In this document: piece after piece, positions 40,433 to 49,382 of the stretch
Layout: each line of letters opens with the position of its first letter
Numbering within the stretch: position 1 is the first letter of the stretch
Origin: JAEZJZ01 sp050949055
Lineage (GTDB): Bacteria > Bacillota > UBA994 > UBA5500
Length of the DNA: 64,000 nt
Direction: 5' to 3'
Assembly (NCBI GenBank): GCA_050949055.1
Contig: JBMNFA010000001.1
Coordinates: 62,001-126,000 of the forward strand
Program-made: the position numbers and the translations under genes
The notes under the pieces: generated by a model
What the model was told of the DNA's origin: nothing
Database searches by the model: none
The model's input: only the letters and a program-made list of their open reading frames with translations

Positions 40433-42621
40433 GCGGAGAAGACGTTTTCCGACGGCTGGCACCTTTCGTCAGGGAGTACATCTTCCGTCATGGCTGGTCG
40501 GCCTTGCGCGATGTGCAATTGGCGGCGGCAGGAGTAGTCTTTGATACCGATCACCACCTGTTGTTGGCCAGCGGCACCGCTTCTGGCAAAACTGAGGCTG
40601 CTTTCTTGCCCATTCTCACCCAGATGTCGGAAGATCCACCTGCCAGCCTGGGGACCATCTATATCGGACCGACCAAAGCATTGATCAACGATCAGTTCCA
40701 TCGGCTGCAAGGTCTGCTGAGGGAGGTGGATATACCCCTCTGGCACTGGCATGGGGACGTCGGCCGCGATGAGAAGTTGAGGATGCAGCGGGTGGCCAGG
40801 GGAATACTGCAGATCACACCGGAATCGCTGGAGAGTCTGTTGATCAATCATCCCCGCAGCCTGCCAACTCTGTTCCAGGACTTAAGGTATGTGGTCATCG
40901 ACGAGGTACACGTGTTTATGGGCTCCGAACGAGGGCAACAGATCCTGTGCCAATTGAGTCGTTTGCAGTCCTACTGCCGGCAGGAGCCACGCAGGGTCGG
41001 CTTATCGGCTACTTTGGGCGACTATCAGCAGGCAAAACAATGGCTGGCCGCCGGAAGCCGTCGCCGGGCAATTGTCGCTAATCCCAACACGCAGGGACAG
41101 AGGCTACGCCTGTCGCTGCAACATTTCCTACGCGCGAGCGAAGAGTTGCGCTCCCCACAAGGGGAGGGTGCAGCCACGCTGGATCCCTATTATCGATATA
41201 TCTGGGAGCAGGCCCAGGGCAAGAAAACCCTGATCTTCGCCAACAACCGGAGCGAGACGGAGGCGGTGATCACCGCTTTGCGACAGATAGCCCAGGAAAA
41301 CCATCACCCGGACATCTTTCATGTGCATCATGGCAGCATATCAGCTTCTCTGCGGCAAACAGCAGAGGAGGCGATGCGAGACCCGCACCAGGCAGCGATT
41401 ACTGCTGCCACACTGACTCTGGAGCTAGGCATTGACTTGGGCGAGTTGGAGACGGTGATCAATCTAGACGCGCCACCAGCGGTAAGCAGTTTCCTGCAAC
41501 GCCTGGGGCGGTCTGGGCGCCGCGGTCAACCGGCCGAAATGCGCTTGGTGACCAGCGAAGAAGAGAACTGCCAGCAACTGCCGTTCGCTTTTCCATGGCA
41601 ACTGCTACAAGCGATCGCAGTGATAGAGCTTTACCTGCAAGAGCGGTGGATAGAACCCATCGCCGCTCCCAAGCTGCCGGTCAGCCTGCTGTACCATCAG
41701 ACTATGAGCATTTTGTTGGAGTGCGGTTCGCTGCCCCCTCAGCAGCTGGCCCGAAAGGTGCTCACATTGCCTCCATTTGCGCAGGTGAGCAGCGCGGACT
41801 ATCGCCGCCTGCTGCTGCATCTGCTGGAGACAGATCACCTGCAGCGCCTGGAGGACGGACAGCTGCTGATTGGCCTGACAGCAGAGCGGGTAGTGCGAGA
41901 TTGGCGCTTCTATGCGGTGTTTAGCGACAGCGACGAGTATCTGGTGCGGGATGCAAATCATGACATCGGGCGAATCAGCAATCCGCCCAGTGAAGGCGAC
42001 CGCCTGGCATTGGCTGGCCGCACCTGGGAGGTGATGGCTGTCGACGCGGCCAAACGGCTGGTTCTGGTCAAGGCGGTCAGCGGGCGTGGGGCTATTTCCT
42101 GGCCAGGCAACAGCGCTCCGGTCCACACTAGGGTGATGCAACATATGCGCCAGGTGCTGCTAAGCAATCAGGATTATCGCTACTTACAGCCAGAAGCGAA
42201 GCGGAGGCTGACAGACGTCAGGGCCGTCGCCCGTAGGGCGCAGCTTGACCGCCATCACCTGGTGCCTCTGGGCAACAATCTGTTTCTGCTTTTCCCCTGG
42301 ATGGGGACTAAGGCTTTCCGCACGCTGGAGCGGTGTCTGCGCTTTGTAGGTCGATCTGAGCTGGGGGTACACTCTGTCAGTGGCCACGCACCGTACTTTC
42401 TGGTGTTGCATACGGATGACTACCAGGCAGCAGCGCTGCAGCGGCAGTTGAAGCAGATGGTTCAAGCCATCCCGTCTGGATCAGCACTGCTGGGCAGGGA
42501 AGAGGCCCCGCAGTGGATGAAGTACGATCGTTTCATTCCAGCCGAGCTGCTGCGCAGGGCCTATATTGACGATCAGCTGGCCCTGCCCGAGCTGCAGAGG
42601 CTGGTCAGAGATTGGGATTGA
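40429..42621 (+). CDS. BrxHI/Lhr-like superfamily 2 helicase
   Basis: The 730-residue DEAD/DEAH-type helicase has all core motifs: Q-like REYIFRHGWSALRDVQ, motif I ASGTASGKT (47-55), GPTKALINDQ (Ia), ITPESLES, DEVH (158-161), SATL (III), then a C-terminal RecA domain with FANNRSETEAVI, TLTLELGIDLG and QRLGRSGRRGQ (VI). A long C-terminal extension (about 400-730) follows, as in Lhr-like helicases and BrxHI. It should unwind or translocate on DNA with ATP. GTG 40429 overlaps the brxD-like stop as GTGA, so the genes are translationally coupled. It is the last gene of the operon; a lipase-like gene follows 68 bases later with its own ribosome binding site. Confidence 0.93.
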   Translation: MSGEDVFRRLAPFVREYIFRHGWSALRDVQLAAAGVVFDTDHHLLLASGTASGKTEAAFLPILTQMSEDPPASLGTIYIGPTKALINDQFHRLQGLLREVDIPLWHWHGDVGRDEKLRMQRVARGILQITPESLESLLINHPRSLPTLFQDLRYVVIDEVHVFMGSERGQQILCQLSRLQSYCRQEPRRVGLSATLGDYQQAKQWLAAGSRRRAIVANPNTQGQRLRLSLQHFLRASEELRSPQGEGAATLDPYYRYIWEQAQGKKTLIFANNRSETEAVITALRQIAQENHHPDIFHVHHGSISASLRQTAEEAMRDPHQAAITAATLTLELGIDLGELETVINLDAPPAVSSFLQRLGRSGRRGQPAEMRLVTSEEENCQQLPFAFPWQLLQAIAVIELYLQERWIEPIAAPKLPVSLLYHQTMSILLECGSLPPQQLARKVLTLPPFAQVSSADYRRLLLHLLETDHLQRLEDGQLLIGLTAERVVRDWRFYAVFSDSDEYLVRDANHDIGRISNPPSEGDRLALAGRTWEVMAVDAAKRLVLVKAVSGRGAISWPGNSAPVHTRVMQHMRQVLLSNQDYRYLQPEAKRRLTDVRAVARRAQLDRHHLVPLGNNLFLLFPWMGTKAFRTLERCLRFVGRSELGVHSVSGHAPYFLVLHTDDYQAAALQRQLKQMVQAIPSGSALLGREEAPQWMKYDRFIPAELLRRAYIDDQLALPELQRLVRDWD

Positions 42622-42689
42622 GCGGGGTGCGTACTCCCTAGCAGCAAACCTAGCCATGCTGTCTGAATCCAACTGCGGAGGTGACCGCA

Positions 42690-43673
42690 ATGCGCAGAAA
42701 GAACTGGTGGTTAGCAGGAGGAGCGTTGGCTATCGGTGCATCCCAGTCCTTGGTGGCCTATGCCTTCGAACAGGTCACTCGTGCCCGCAGGCAGACAAAC
42801 CGCCAATGCCTGGAGGCGCAGGAAGCAGCAGGGGTAATCCGGCGGGACAAGTTGGCTGGGCTGGTTCGCAGACGGGTGGAGATTTGGAGCGAGGACGGTC
42901 TCCGGCTGAGGGGCTGGCTGCTACCCGGGGAGGTGCCGATAAGAAAGGTGATCATCTTGGTACACGGCTATACTGCCTGCTCCAGCTGGATGGTGCATCT
43001 GGCGCTGCCGTTTGTGGCCCGCAACTGGACAGCCCTGCTGATCGACCAACGCTCCCACGGTGCCAGTGAAGGGCGCTATGCCACTTATGGTCACTGGGAG
43101 AAGTACGATCTGCGACGCTGGGTCAACTGGGTAGTGCAGCAATATGGAGACCATGTGGTAATCGGACTACTGGGACAATCAATGGGCGGGGGAACTGTGC
43201 TACAGTATGCGGCGCTCAATCGGTGGGTCGACTTCATCGTCGCCGATTGCGCCTATTCGGACATGCGCCGTCTGATCAAGCATCAGATATCCAATCTGCA
43301 TCGCCTGCCACCAAGCCCGCTGCTGCAGCTTTTGGATCGACGGCTGCAGCGGACAGCTGGCTTCCGCATGCAGGATGTCTGTCCACTGCTCGCCATCAGA
43401 GACCAGGAACAGCTGCCAGTAATGTTCATCCACGGCGGAAAGGACGACTTTGTGCCCACAGAGATGAGCATCGAGATGTACGAGCAGAAGCGCGGCAAGA
43501 AGCAGCTGCTGATCGTGCCTGAGGCCGGGCACGTGCAATCATACATGGTCGACCCGATTACATATGAGCGGCAGCTGTTTGCCTTCATAGCAGAAGCCAT
43601 AGGTGAGCCCGGCGAGTCCCTGTCACCCAGTTCTGCCCACATCTTGGCAAGCCAAACAACCTCCGTAACCTAG
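42690..43673 (+). CDS. Alpha/beta hydrolase with N-terminal membrane anchor
   Basis: The 327-residue protein starts MRRKNWWLAGGALAIGASQS, a signal anchor, and continues into a complete alpha/beta hydrolase domain: oxyanion HGYTACSSW, nucleophile S164 in LLGQSMGGGTV, the aspartate in HGGKDDFVP and the histidine in PEAGHVQSY. It is likely an esterase or peptidase-like hydrolase facing the outside. GGAGG precedes ATG 42690 by 8 bases. It may be co-transcribed with the helicase operon, since no terminator was seen in the 68-base gap, but its family gives no defence link. Confidence 0.9.
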   Translation: MRRKNWWLAGGALAIGASQSLVAYAFEQVTRARRQTNRQCLEAQEAAGVIRRDKLAGLVRRRVEIWSEDGLRLRGWLLPGEVPIRKVIILVHGYTACSSWMVHLALPFVARNWTALLIDQRSHGASEGRYATYGHWEKYDLRRWVNWVVQQYGDHVVIGLLGQSMGGGTVLQYAALNRWVDFIVADCAYSDMRRLIKHQISNLHRLPPSPLLQLLDRRLQRTAGFRMQDVCPLLAIRDQEQLPVMFIHGGKDDFVPTEMSIEMYEQKRGKKQLLIVPEAGHVQSYMVDPITYERQLFAFIAEAIGEPGESLSPSSAHILASQTTSVT

Positions 43674-43708
43674 GCATCCGCAGCAACTCTACGCTGGCAG
43701 AAATTTCG

Positions 43709-43737
43709 CCCTGACACACTGTTACTATTAGGTTACA
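43709..43737 (+). promoter_or_regulatory. Sigma-A-type promoter of the NlpC/P60 gene
   Basis: CTGACA (43709-43714), 17-base spacer, TACAAT (43732-43737), 88 bases before the GTG start. Confidence 0.65.
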
Positions 43738-43824
43738 ATTTAGATACAGGTTTGGCATAGAGAGATAATTTACGTGAGAAGTATTACGGCCCCTTTTCTG
43801 TACTTCAGAAAGGGGAACTGCACT

Positions 43825-44307
43825 GTGAACAAAAGGCTTAACTTTCCCACTAGGTTCGCGCTAATGGCTCTGTTGGTGACACTGCTATTCGGTTCAGCGC
43901 CCGTGCTGATGCAGACAGTCGAGGCAGCACCCGCTGGATTAGGCTCCAAGGTTGTAACCACCGCTTACAGATATCGGGGTAGACCATACGTCTTTGGTGC
44001 CCGTGGCCCTCGCTATTTTGACTGCTCTGGGTTCACCAGATATGTCTACCGGCTGCATGGCTACTATCTACCCCATAGTGCCGCTGCTCAGAGCCGATTG
44101 GGGCAATATGTCTCCAAAAGCAACCTGCGTGCGGGAGACTTGGTCTTTTTCCGCAACACCTACAAGAGGGGCATTTCCCATGTGGGCATCTACGTGGGTA
44201 GTGGACGGATGATTCATGCCTGGCCTCGGCGGGGAGTTATCGTCACCAAATTTACTTCCTACAGGTACTTCACTTCCCGCTATGCTGGTGCCCGCAGAGC
44301 CAGTTAA
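43825..44307 (+). CDS. Secreted NlpC/P60 cell-wall peptidase
   Basis: The 160-residue protein has a signal peptide (about 1-35, ending in TVEAAPAG) and one NlpC/P60 domain, with catalytic C67 in YFDCSGFTRY, H119 in GISHVGIYVG and the third polar residue H131 in MIHAW. It cleaves peptidoglycan stem peptides. There are no LysM or SH3 binding repeats, so it is a minimal enzyme. GTG 43825 follows AAAGGGG; the upstream extension is unlikely. It has its own promoter and a strong terminator, so it is monocistronic. Confidence 0.93.
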   Translation: MNKRLNFPTRFALMALLVTLLFGSAPVLMQTVEAAPAGLGSKVVTTAYRYRGRPYVFGARGPRYFDCSGFTRYVYRLHGYYLPHSAAAQSRLGQYVSKSNLRAGDLVFFRNTYKRGISHVGIYVGSGRMIHAWPRRGVIVTKFTSYRYFTSRYAGARRAS

Positions 44308-44324
44308 CACTACTTAGCCAGACC

Positions 44325-44365
44325 ATGACAGGAGCCGCCATCCAACAGATGGCGGCTCCTGTCAT
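44325..44365. terminator. Bidirectional terminator between the NlpC/P60 and TPR genes
   Basis: A perfect 18-bp stem starting ATGACAGGAGCCGCCATC with a 5-base loop separates convergent genes. Confidence 0.88.
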
Positions 44366-45322
44366 CTATAATGAGGCTTGCTCCTGCTTGCGCGCTTCAC
44401 GCTGGCCCCGTAACCGATACCATTTGGCCAATTCAGGCTGGTCCATCTGCTCGTAACACAGCCCAAGCAACAAACAGGTCTCTGGATCCCCTGGATCCTG
44501 CGACAGCAACCGCTGGCCGTACTCTGCCGCCTCGCGAAAGCGCTTCATCATGCAACACCAGCGAGTCAGTTCATGCAGAATCACCGAGTTGTTGGCGTCA
44601 ATTTGCAGCCCCTGCTCCAAAGCCCGCACCGCTTGCGGCAGGCTACCTCCTCGCTGATGGCAGGTAGATAGGCGCAGGTAGATCTCTAGCCTGAGGGCGT
44701 CCCAGGCCCGGTCCAACCGTTCCAGGGCCAGTTGATAGGCCATGATGGCCAACAGAAACTGACCCCACTGCAACAGAATGTCTCCTTTCACCTTCAACAA
44801 CGCCGCCGGGTTACTGCTATGGGCAATCGCTTGGTCCAGGATGGCCAACGCCTGCTCCTGTTCGCCAGCTTCTCTATGCAGTTCAGCCAAATTATAGATG
44901 ATGTATTGGTCATCCGGGTCCACGCGCAAGCCTTCCCAATATGCCTCCTTGGCCTGTTGCTTCAGTCCAGCCCGGTCCAGGTAGTAGCCCAAGTTTAGAT
45001 AGGCGTCACTGCAGCCTGGCTGTAGGCTAGCCTGAGTCCTCAAGCAAGCCTCCATCTGCTCCAGATCTTCCTGGCGATAATAGAGGTCCGCCAGCTGTTC
45101 CCAAAGGTAGACCTGCTGACCGGAAAACAGCTGGGGGTTTGACTCCCGGACACTGCAGAGCAACCTGTGAACCAAGCGCACGCGCTCGGATGTGGCACCT
45201 TTTTCCTTACACTTGTGCAGTAGTCGCTCCGCCTGCTGAAGACACCAACCGGACATCTGCTGATCGGTTGCGCCACTGACTGATTGGGTCTGCTTGACTT
45301 TATGCTGGAAGAGGTTGTTCAT
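44366..45322 (-). CDS. TPR-repeat protein
   Basis: The 318-residue soluble protein is a solenoid of tetratricopeptide repeats. Clear repeats include the units at DAYLNLGYYLDRAGLKQQAKE, QYIIYNLAELHREAGEQEQA, and PETCLLLGLCYEQMDQPELA, with the usual W/L-G-Y-A-P positions. It has no catalytic domain, no signal peptide and no TM segment, so it is an intracellular protein-protein interaction module of unknown partner. ATG 45322 follows AGGAGGTG; GTG 45331 would touch it. The gene stands alone. Confidence 0.9.
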   Translation of the reverse strand: MNNLFQHKVKQTQSVSGATDQQMSGWCLQQAERLLHKCKEKGATSERVRLVHRLLCSVRESNPQLFSGQQVYLWEQLADLYYRQEDLEQMEACLRTQASLQPGCSDAYLNLGYYLDRAGLKQQAKEAYWEGLRVDPDDQYIIYNLAELHREAGEQEQALAILDQAIAHSSNPAALLKVKGDILLQWGQFLLAIMAYQLALERLDRAWDALRLEIYLRLSTCHQRGGSLPQAVRALEQGLQIDANNSVILHELTRWCCMMKRFREAAEYGQRLLSQDPGDPETCLLLGLCYEQMDQPELAKWYRLRGQREARKQEQASL

Positions 45323-45580
45323 GCCTTTCACACCTCCTGCCTTAACTTATGGCAAGAAAGCGAGTCCCTATACGCCAAAGACCATCGTTTGGCAGGGTTT
45401 GCGGCTCTGATATTGCGGTTAGGCGCAAGCAAAGGCAGGGCGCGCCGTTGGCAGCTGTCTGTCGATCCAGATAGGCGTTTTGTTGCCTCGCCCGGCAGGG
45501 AATTATGCTTCGCACGACGAAACAAATAATATCGGCAGCCGTCAGGATACACAGGCTGCAGCAGAGGAGGAAGGATTGAA

Positions 45581-47023
45581 ATGGACAAAAGCCGTCTCTA
45601 TCAGTTGGTGGAGGAAAATCGCCATATCTACACTGACCTCAGCGATCGGGTTTGGGAGTACGCAGAGACTCGTTTTGAAGAGGAAAAGTCAGCTGCTGCC
45701 ATCTGCGAGGTGCTGGAGCAGCTCGACTTTCGCGTGGAAAGAAATGCGGGCGGAGTTCCCCATGCTTTCATCGGAACTTGGGGCAGCGGCTCCCCGGTGA
45801 TCGGCTTCTTAGGCGAGTACGACGCACTTTCCGGGCTGAGCCAAGAAGCTGGCGTTGCCGAGCGCAAGCCGATCGTTCCAGGCGGAAACGGCCATGGCTG
45901 CTGCCATCAACTGCTCGGCGTGGGAGCTTTGGCTGCCGCCGTCGCCTATCGCGACTACCTGAGAGAGAACAATCTACCCGGTACGGTCAAGTATTTCGGC
46001 TGTCCTGGCGAAGAAGGCGGCTCCGGCAAAGCCTTCATGGCCCGCGCCCATTTGTTTGACAATCTGGATGCTGCCATCACCTGGCACAGCGGGAGCATGC
46101 ACCGCGTGTCCACCGGGTCATCACTGGCCAACATTCAGGTGTACTATCGGTTCATCGGCAAAGCCTCCCATGCTGGCGGGTCTCCCCATCTAGGCCGCAG
46201 CGCTTTGGATGCGGTGGAACTGATGAACGTAGGCGTCAACTACATGCGTGAGCACGTGATCACTGAAGCCCGCGTCCACTACGCCGTAATCAACACCGGA
46301 GGCAAGAGCCCTAACGTTGTGCAGCCGGAGGCAGAGGTTCTCTATCTGATCCGGGCACCGAAGAACGACCTGGTGAAGGAGATCTTTGCCTGGGTCTGCG
46401 ACATCGCCCGCGGTGCCGCCCTGATGACCCAGACCAAGGTGGAGATTCAGATCGACAAGGCCTGTTCCAACACTATCCCTATCGAAACCTTGGAGAAGGT
46501 AATGTACGAGAACCTAATAGCGGCTCCGATGCCCCAGGCCACGGAAGAGGAAATTCAATTTGCCAAGGCCATCCGGGCAACCCTGTCTGCAGATGAACTG
46601 CGCAAAGAGGCAGCTGCCTTGGCGAAGGGCTATGGCACTATCCAGGGGCGCAAACTGCAGGAACAGCTGGCAGGAAAGGAACTCTGCGACATGGTGCTGC
46701 CGTTCGCTCACAACGACCATCCATCCGGCGGTTCCACCGATGTGGGCGATGTGTCTTGGAACGTGCCCACCGTGCAGTGCAACACCTCCTGCTACGCCCT
46801 GGGTACCCCGGGCCATTCCTGGCAGCAGGTGGCACAAGGCAAGTCCAGCTGGGCTCATAAGGGTATGTTGTTTGCAGCCAAAGCCATGGCCGGCACCGCT
46901 TTGGATCTGCATCAGAACCCGGACGTCCTGGAAGCCGCCAAGCAGGAACTGCGGGAACTGACCGGCCCGGAAGGATACGTCTGCCCAATTCCGGAAGGCG
47001 TCAACCCTAGCCCGGTGAAGTAG
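45581..47023 (+). CDS. M20-family amidohydrolase, AbgB-like
   Basis: The 480-residue enzyme resembles AbgB, subunit B of p-aminobenzoyl-glutamate hydrolase, in the M20 metallopeptidase family. Markers are IGFLGEYDAL, GHGCCHQLLGVGALAAAV, GCPGEEGGSGKAFMARA, ITWHSGSMHR and GKASHAGGSPHLGRSALDAVEL. The C-terminal GGSTDVGDVSWNVPTVQC matches the catalytic region. It hydrolyses an amide of an aminoacyl or acyl compound; the real substrate may be another acyl-amino acid. No AbgA or AbgT gene is adjacent. GAGGAGGAAGGATTGAA precedes ATG 45581, and a strong hairpin follows at 47120. Confidence 0.92.
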   Translation: MDKSRLYQLVEENRHIYTDLSDRVWEYAETRFEEEKSAAAICEVLEQLDFRVERNAGGVPHAFIGTWGSGSPVIGFLGEYDALSGLSQEAGVAERKPIVPGGNGHGCCHQLLGVGALAAAVAYRDYLRENNLPGTVKYFGCPGEEGGSGKAFMARAHLFDNLDAAITWHSGSMHRVSTGSSLANIQVYYRFIGKASHAGGSPHLGRSALDAVELMNVGVNYMREHVITEARVHYAVINTGGKSPNVVQPEAEVLYLIRAPKNDLVKEIFAWVCDIARGAALMTQTKVEIQIDKACSNTIPIETLEKVMYENLIAAPMPQATEEEIQFAKAIRATLSADELRKEAAALAKGYGTIQGRKLQEQLAGKELCDMVLPFAHNDHPSGGSTDVGDVSWNVPTVQCNTSCYALGTPGHSWQQVAQGKSSWAHKGMLFAAKAMAGTALDLHQNPDVLEAAKQELRELTGPEGYVCPIPEGVNPSPVK

Positions 47024-47119
47024 GGGAAGAGAACAAGATCGCTGGCCGCGCGTACCATCTAGTCAGGTAGCGGCGACCGTTAGACAGCGAACGCTGTCGC
47101 TTCCAGCAACCCATAAGGA

Positions 47120-47157
47120 CAGCAGCCATCCTCCAATATGTGGGAGGATGGCTGCTG
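47120..47157. terminator. Terminator after the AbgB-like gene
   Basis: A 15-bp perfect stem CAGCAGCCATCCTCC/GGAGGATGGCTGCTG, serving both convergent genes. Confidence 0.85.
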
Positions 47158-47185
47158 GTTCCTGCAATAGGCAACTGCTATCTGC

Positions 47186-47731
47186 TCAACCCCTGCGGTT
47201 GAGCGTCATCGGCATCAGACCGCCGTTACGGCGATAGACCTGAATCACGCCGCAGGCTAGCCTGGGGCCGGAGTCGCCTGCAGGCTGGCTGCGGTAATCA
47301 TCCGGGTGCATATGTATGACCACACTGCGACCGACTACGTCCTCGGGACGAAAGCGATTGGTGTATACCTGCATTTCCGCCACCCCAGCGTTTGAGAACA
47401 GCACTGGCAAGTCTCCTGCATGATTCCCATGGGGCTGATCATCCGGGTTCCAGTGTCCTCCCGCTTCCTGGAAAGGATCCTCGGCTGTGCCTACCGAGCA
47501 GTTGCCGCTCTCATGCACGTGAAAACCGAAGGGTCCGACCGGTGGACGCTCCTCGGTGGCTGGCTCGTAGCTGGGCAAGCCGGTGATACGAGCATCAACC
47601 CAAGTGCCGCCGGCGGCACTGGTAAACAACACCCAGCCGCTGATCTCAGGAGCCAAAGGGCCACCGACCACCTTTGCCGCCACCACTTGGCGGCTGGTGC
47701 GTGCTTTCCTCCCTTTCTTCGCTTTCTTCAT
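47186..47731 (-). CDS. sodC: Cu/Zn superoxide dismutase without signal peptide
   Basis: The 181-residue protein has the Cu/Zn SOD fold: H71 and H73 in GFHVHESGNC, H93 in GGHWNP, HGNHAGDLP with further zinc ligands and Asp107, and H140 in VIHMHPDDYRSQP. The disulfide cysteines are C78 and the one in ARLACGVI-type ...RLACGVIQV. Bacterial SodC is normally exported; here the N-terminus (MKKAKKGRKARTSRQ) is basic and has no hydrophobic core, so export by Sec is unlikely. B. subtilis SodC-like spore proteins also depart from the norm. GAGGAAGAG precedes ATG 47731. Monocistronic. Confidence 0.9.
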   Translation of the reverse strand: MKKAKKGRKARTSRQVVAAKVVGGPLAPEISGWVLFTSAAGGTWVDARITGLPSYEPATEERPPVGPFGFHVHESGNCSVGTAEDPFQEAGGHWNPDDQPHGNHAGDLPVLFSNAGVAEMQVYTNRFRPEDVVGRSVVIHMHPDDYRSQPAGDSGPRLACGVIQVYRRNGGLMPMTLNRRG

Positions 47732-47844
47732 CTCTTCCTCCCCCCATATCCTTCCGCCTGCATAGGAGGCTTTAGAATACAGTATGGAGGTCAGCAGGAA
47801 GTGGTGAAACTAAGGGTTGCGCCATCGGCCGCTAACTAGTCCCC

Positions 47845-49077
47845 TTATTCCAGAATGGAAGCGGTCACTCTGTGCATTCCAGCCAGGGCTAGCAACATGA
47901 GGAAGGACTTTTGGGGTGCGCGGTAAGTCCCCTCTGGATCAAACCATTCACCCAAGCTGTGCACTCCGCCTTCCTTGCCACCTCTCCCCAAAGTGACGGC
48001 TGGAATGCCCATCTTAATGGGCATGTTGGTGTTGGTACAACCCCCAGCAGCTAACCGGGGCTTCACCCCGACGCACTCGGTGGCCTTCCAGGCCGCTTGC
48101 ACGATGGGAGCATCATCCGGCTGGCTTCCGGCTGGGACATCCAAAATCATCTCGTATTCCACCTTGATCTCGCCTCTGCCCCAGCGCTGGTTTTCTTCCT
48201 TCGCCCCTGCGATGAAGATGGCGATTGCCTGCTCTTGCAGGCGGTCCAATTCTTCCTGCCGGTCTGAGCGCATATTGATCTTGAACTCAGCCCTCTCTGC
48301 GATGGCGTGGATCTGATGTCCTCCCTCAACCAGACTGACGGTGAAGGTGGTCTTGGGGTCGGCAGGAGGGCGCAGGTCGCTCAACTTAGCGATGGCACGA
48401 GCGGCCGCATGCACCGGACTGGGAGTGCCGAACGCGCCATAAGCGTGCCCGCCGGGGCCAGAGTACCGGACCACGAAGTTGCGTATGCCGGTTCCCTGGT
48501 AGACGATAGAGTCGACGCCAGCTCCGTCAATGGAAATGGTGGCGCAGACCTCACCATGATCCTTGAGCAGCTCTCTCATTCCCGACATGCCGCCCATACC
48601 TTCTTCCTGAACGGTACCCGCGAAGATGATATCGCCCTCAGTTTCGATTCCGGTCTCGTTGAAAGCCCTGATCACCGACAGATTGGCTGCCAAACCCCGG
48701 GTATCGTCGCAGATACCAGGCGCGTATATCTTGCCATCCCTCTCTACCGGGGTCACATCCGTACCGAACGCAAACACCGTATCCAGATGGGCCTCTAGCA
48801 GCACGGTGGGGCCTTCGCCCTTTCCGGGACGTTTGCCCAGCACATTGCCAAAGCGGTCGATATGGACATCAACCAAACCCAATTGACGCAGCCGCTCAGC
48901 GTAGTCGGCCGCTCGTTTCTGCTCATGAAAGGTGGGTGCCTCGATCATCACCATAGCCTTCTGATCAGCTATAGCCTGAGACTGGTCTGCCTCGATAAAT
49001 GATAAGCCTTTTTGCACCGCGGGCTGTGCCATCAACTGCTGGAACACCTGTTCCACTTTCTTGTTGACGATAGACAA
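47845..49077 (-). CDS. M20-family metallopeptidase (PepT/ArgE-DapE-like)
   Basis: The 410-residue enzyme has the M20 dinuclear zinc site: LEAHLDTVFAFGTD (first ligand H and catalytic D), GICDDTRGLAANL, GTVQEEGMGGMSG (Glu base), with a dimerisation insert and the terminal SLGEWFDPEG histidine/Glu region. It is probably a tripeptidase-like or amino-acylase enzyme acting on small peptides in the cytoplasm. TTG 49077 is the start, with AAGGAG 9 bases upstream; no ATG is near. It is transcribed away from the SOD gene's promoter, with no neighbour in the same operon. Confidence 0.92.
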   Translation of the reverse strand: MSIVNKKVEQVFQQLMAQPAVQKGLSFIEADQSQAIADQKAMVMIEAPTFHEQKRAADYAERLRQLGLVDVHIDRFGNVLGKRPGKGEGPTVLLEAHLDTVFAFGTDVTPVERDGKIYAPGICDDTRGLAANLSVIRAFNETGIETEGDIIFAGTVQEEGMGGMSGMRELLKDHGEVCATISIDGAGVDSIVYQGTGIRNFVVRYSGPGGHAYGAFGTPSPVHAAARAIAKLSDLRPPADPKTTFTVSLVEGGHQIHAIAERAEFKINMRSDRQEELDRLQEQAIAIFIAGAKEENQRWGRGEIKVEYEMILDVPAGSQPDDAPIVQAAWKATECVGVKPRLAAGGCTNTNMPIKMGIPAVTLGRGGKEGGVHSLGEWFDPEGTYRAPQKSFLMLLALAGMHRVTASILE

Positions 49078-49382
49078 TTCACTACACTCCTTCCAGATTA
49101 GTTCTCCATAATCGGCGGCATCTCATTGGCCATCCATCATTACTCTACTTCCCGCCAAACACCTAAATCCCTTTCCCTCGTGGAATTATGCCGGTGAAAT
49201 GATTGGATCCGCATGCCGCACTTTCCGTGTAGACATGGCCCGAAAGAAGGAATAGAATACTGGGTGGCTGCGTAATTATGAATTTTCTGCTGGTCAAAAA
49301 ATTCCACCAGTTCTGCCTGCAGGAATATCATTACTGGTGGCGAAATAATCAAGTCTAGAAGCAATCATGAGGAGGGATGGAC
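49078..49382. other. Divergent intergenic region, M20 and MATE genes
   Basis: No gene was found. It has a CCACCAG/CTGGTGG dyad at about 49304-49340 and A/T-rich segments suitable for divergent promoters, but no pair with good -35/-10 matches could be chosen. Confidence 0.35.

Noticed and set aside
35868..42621. Complete BREX system
   Set aside because: Only BrxD-like and BrxHI-like proteins are present; methylase, phosphatase and BrxC genes are missing in the window.
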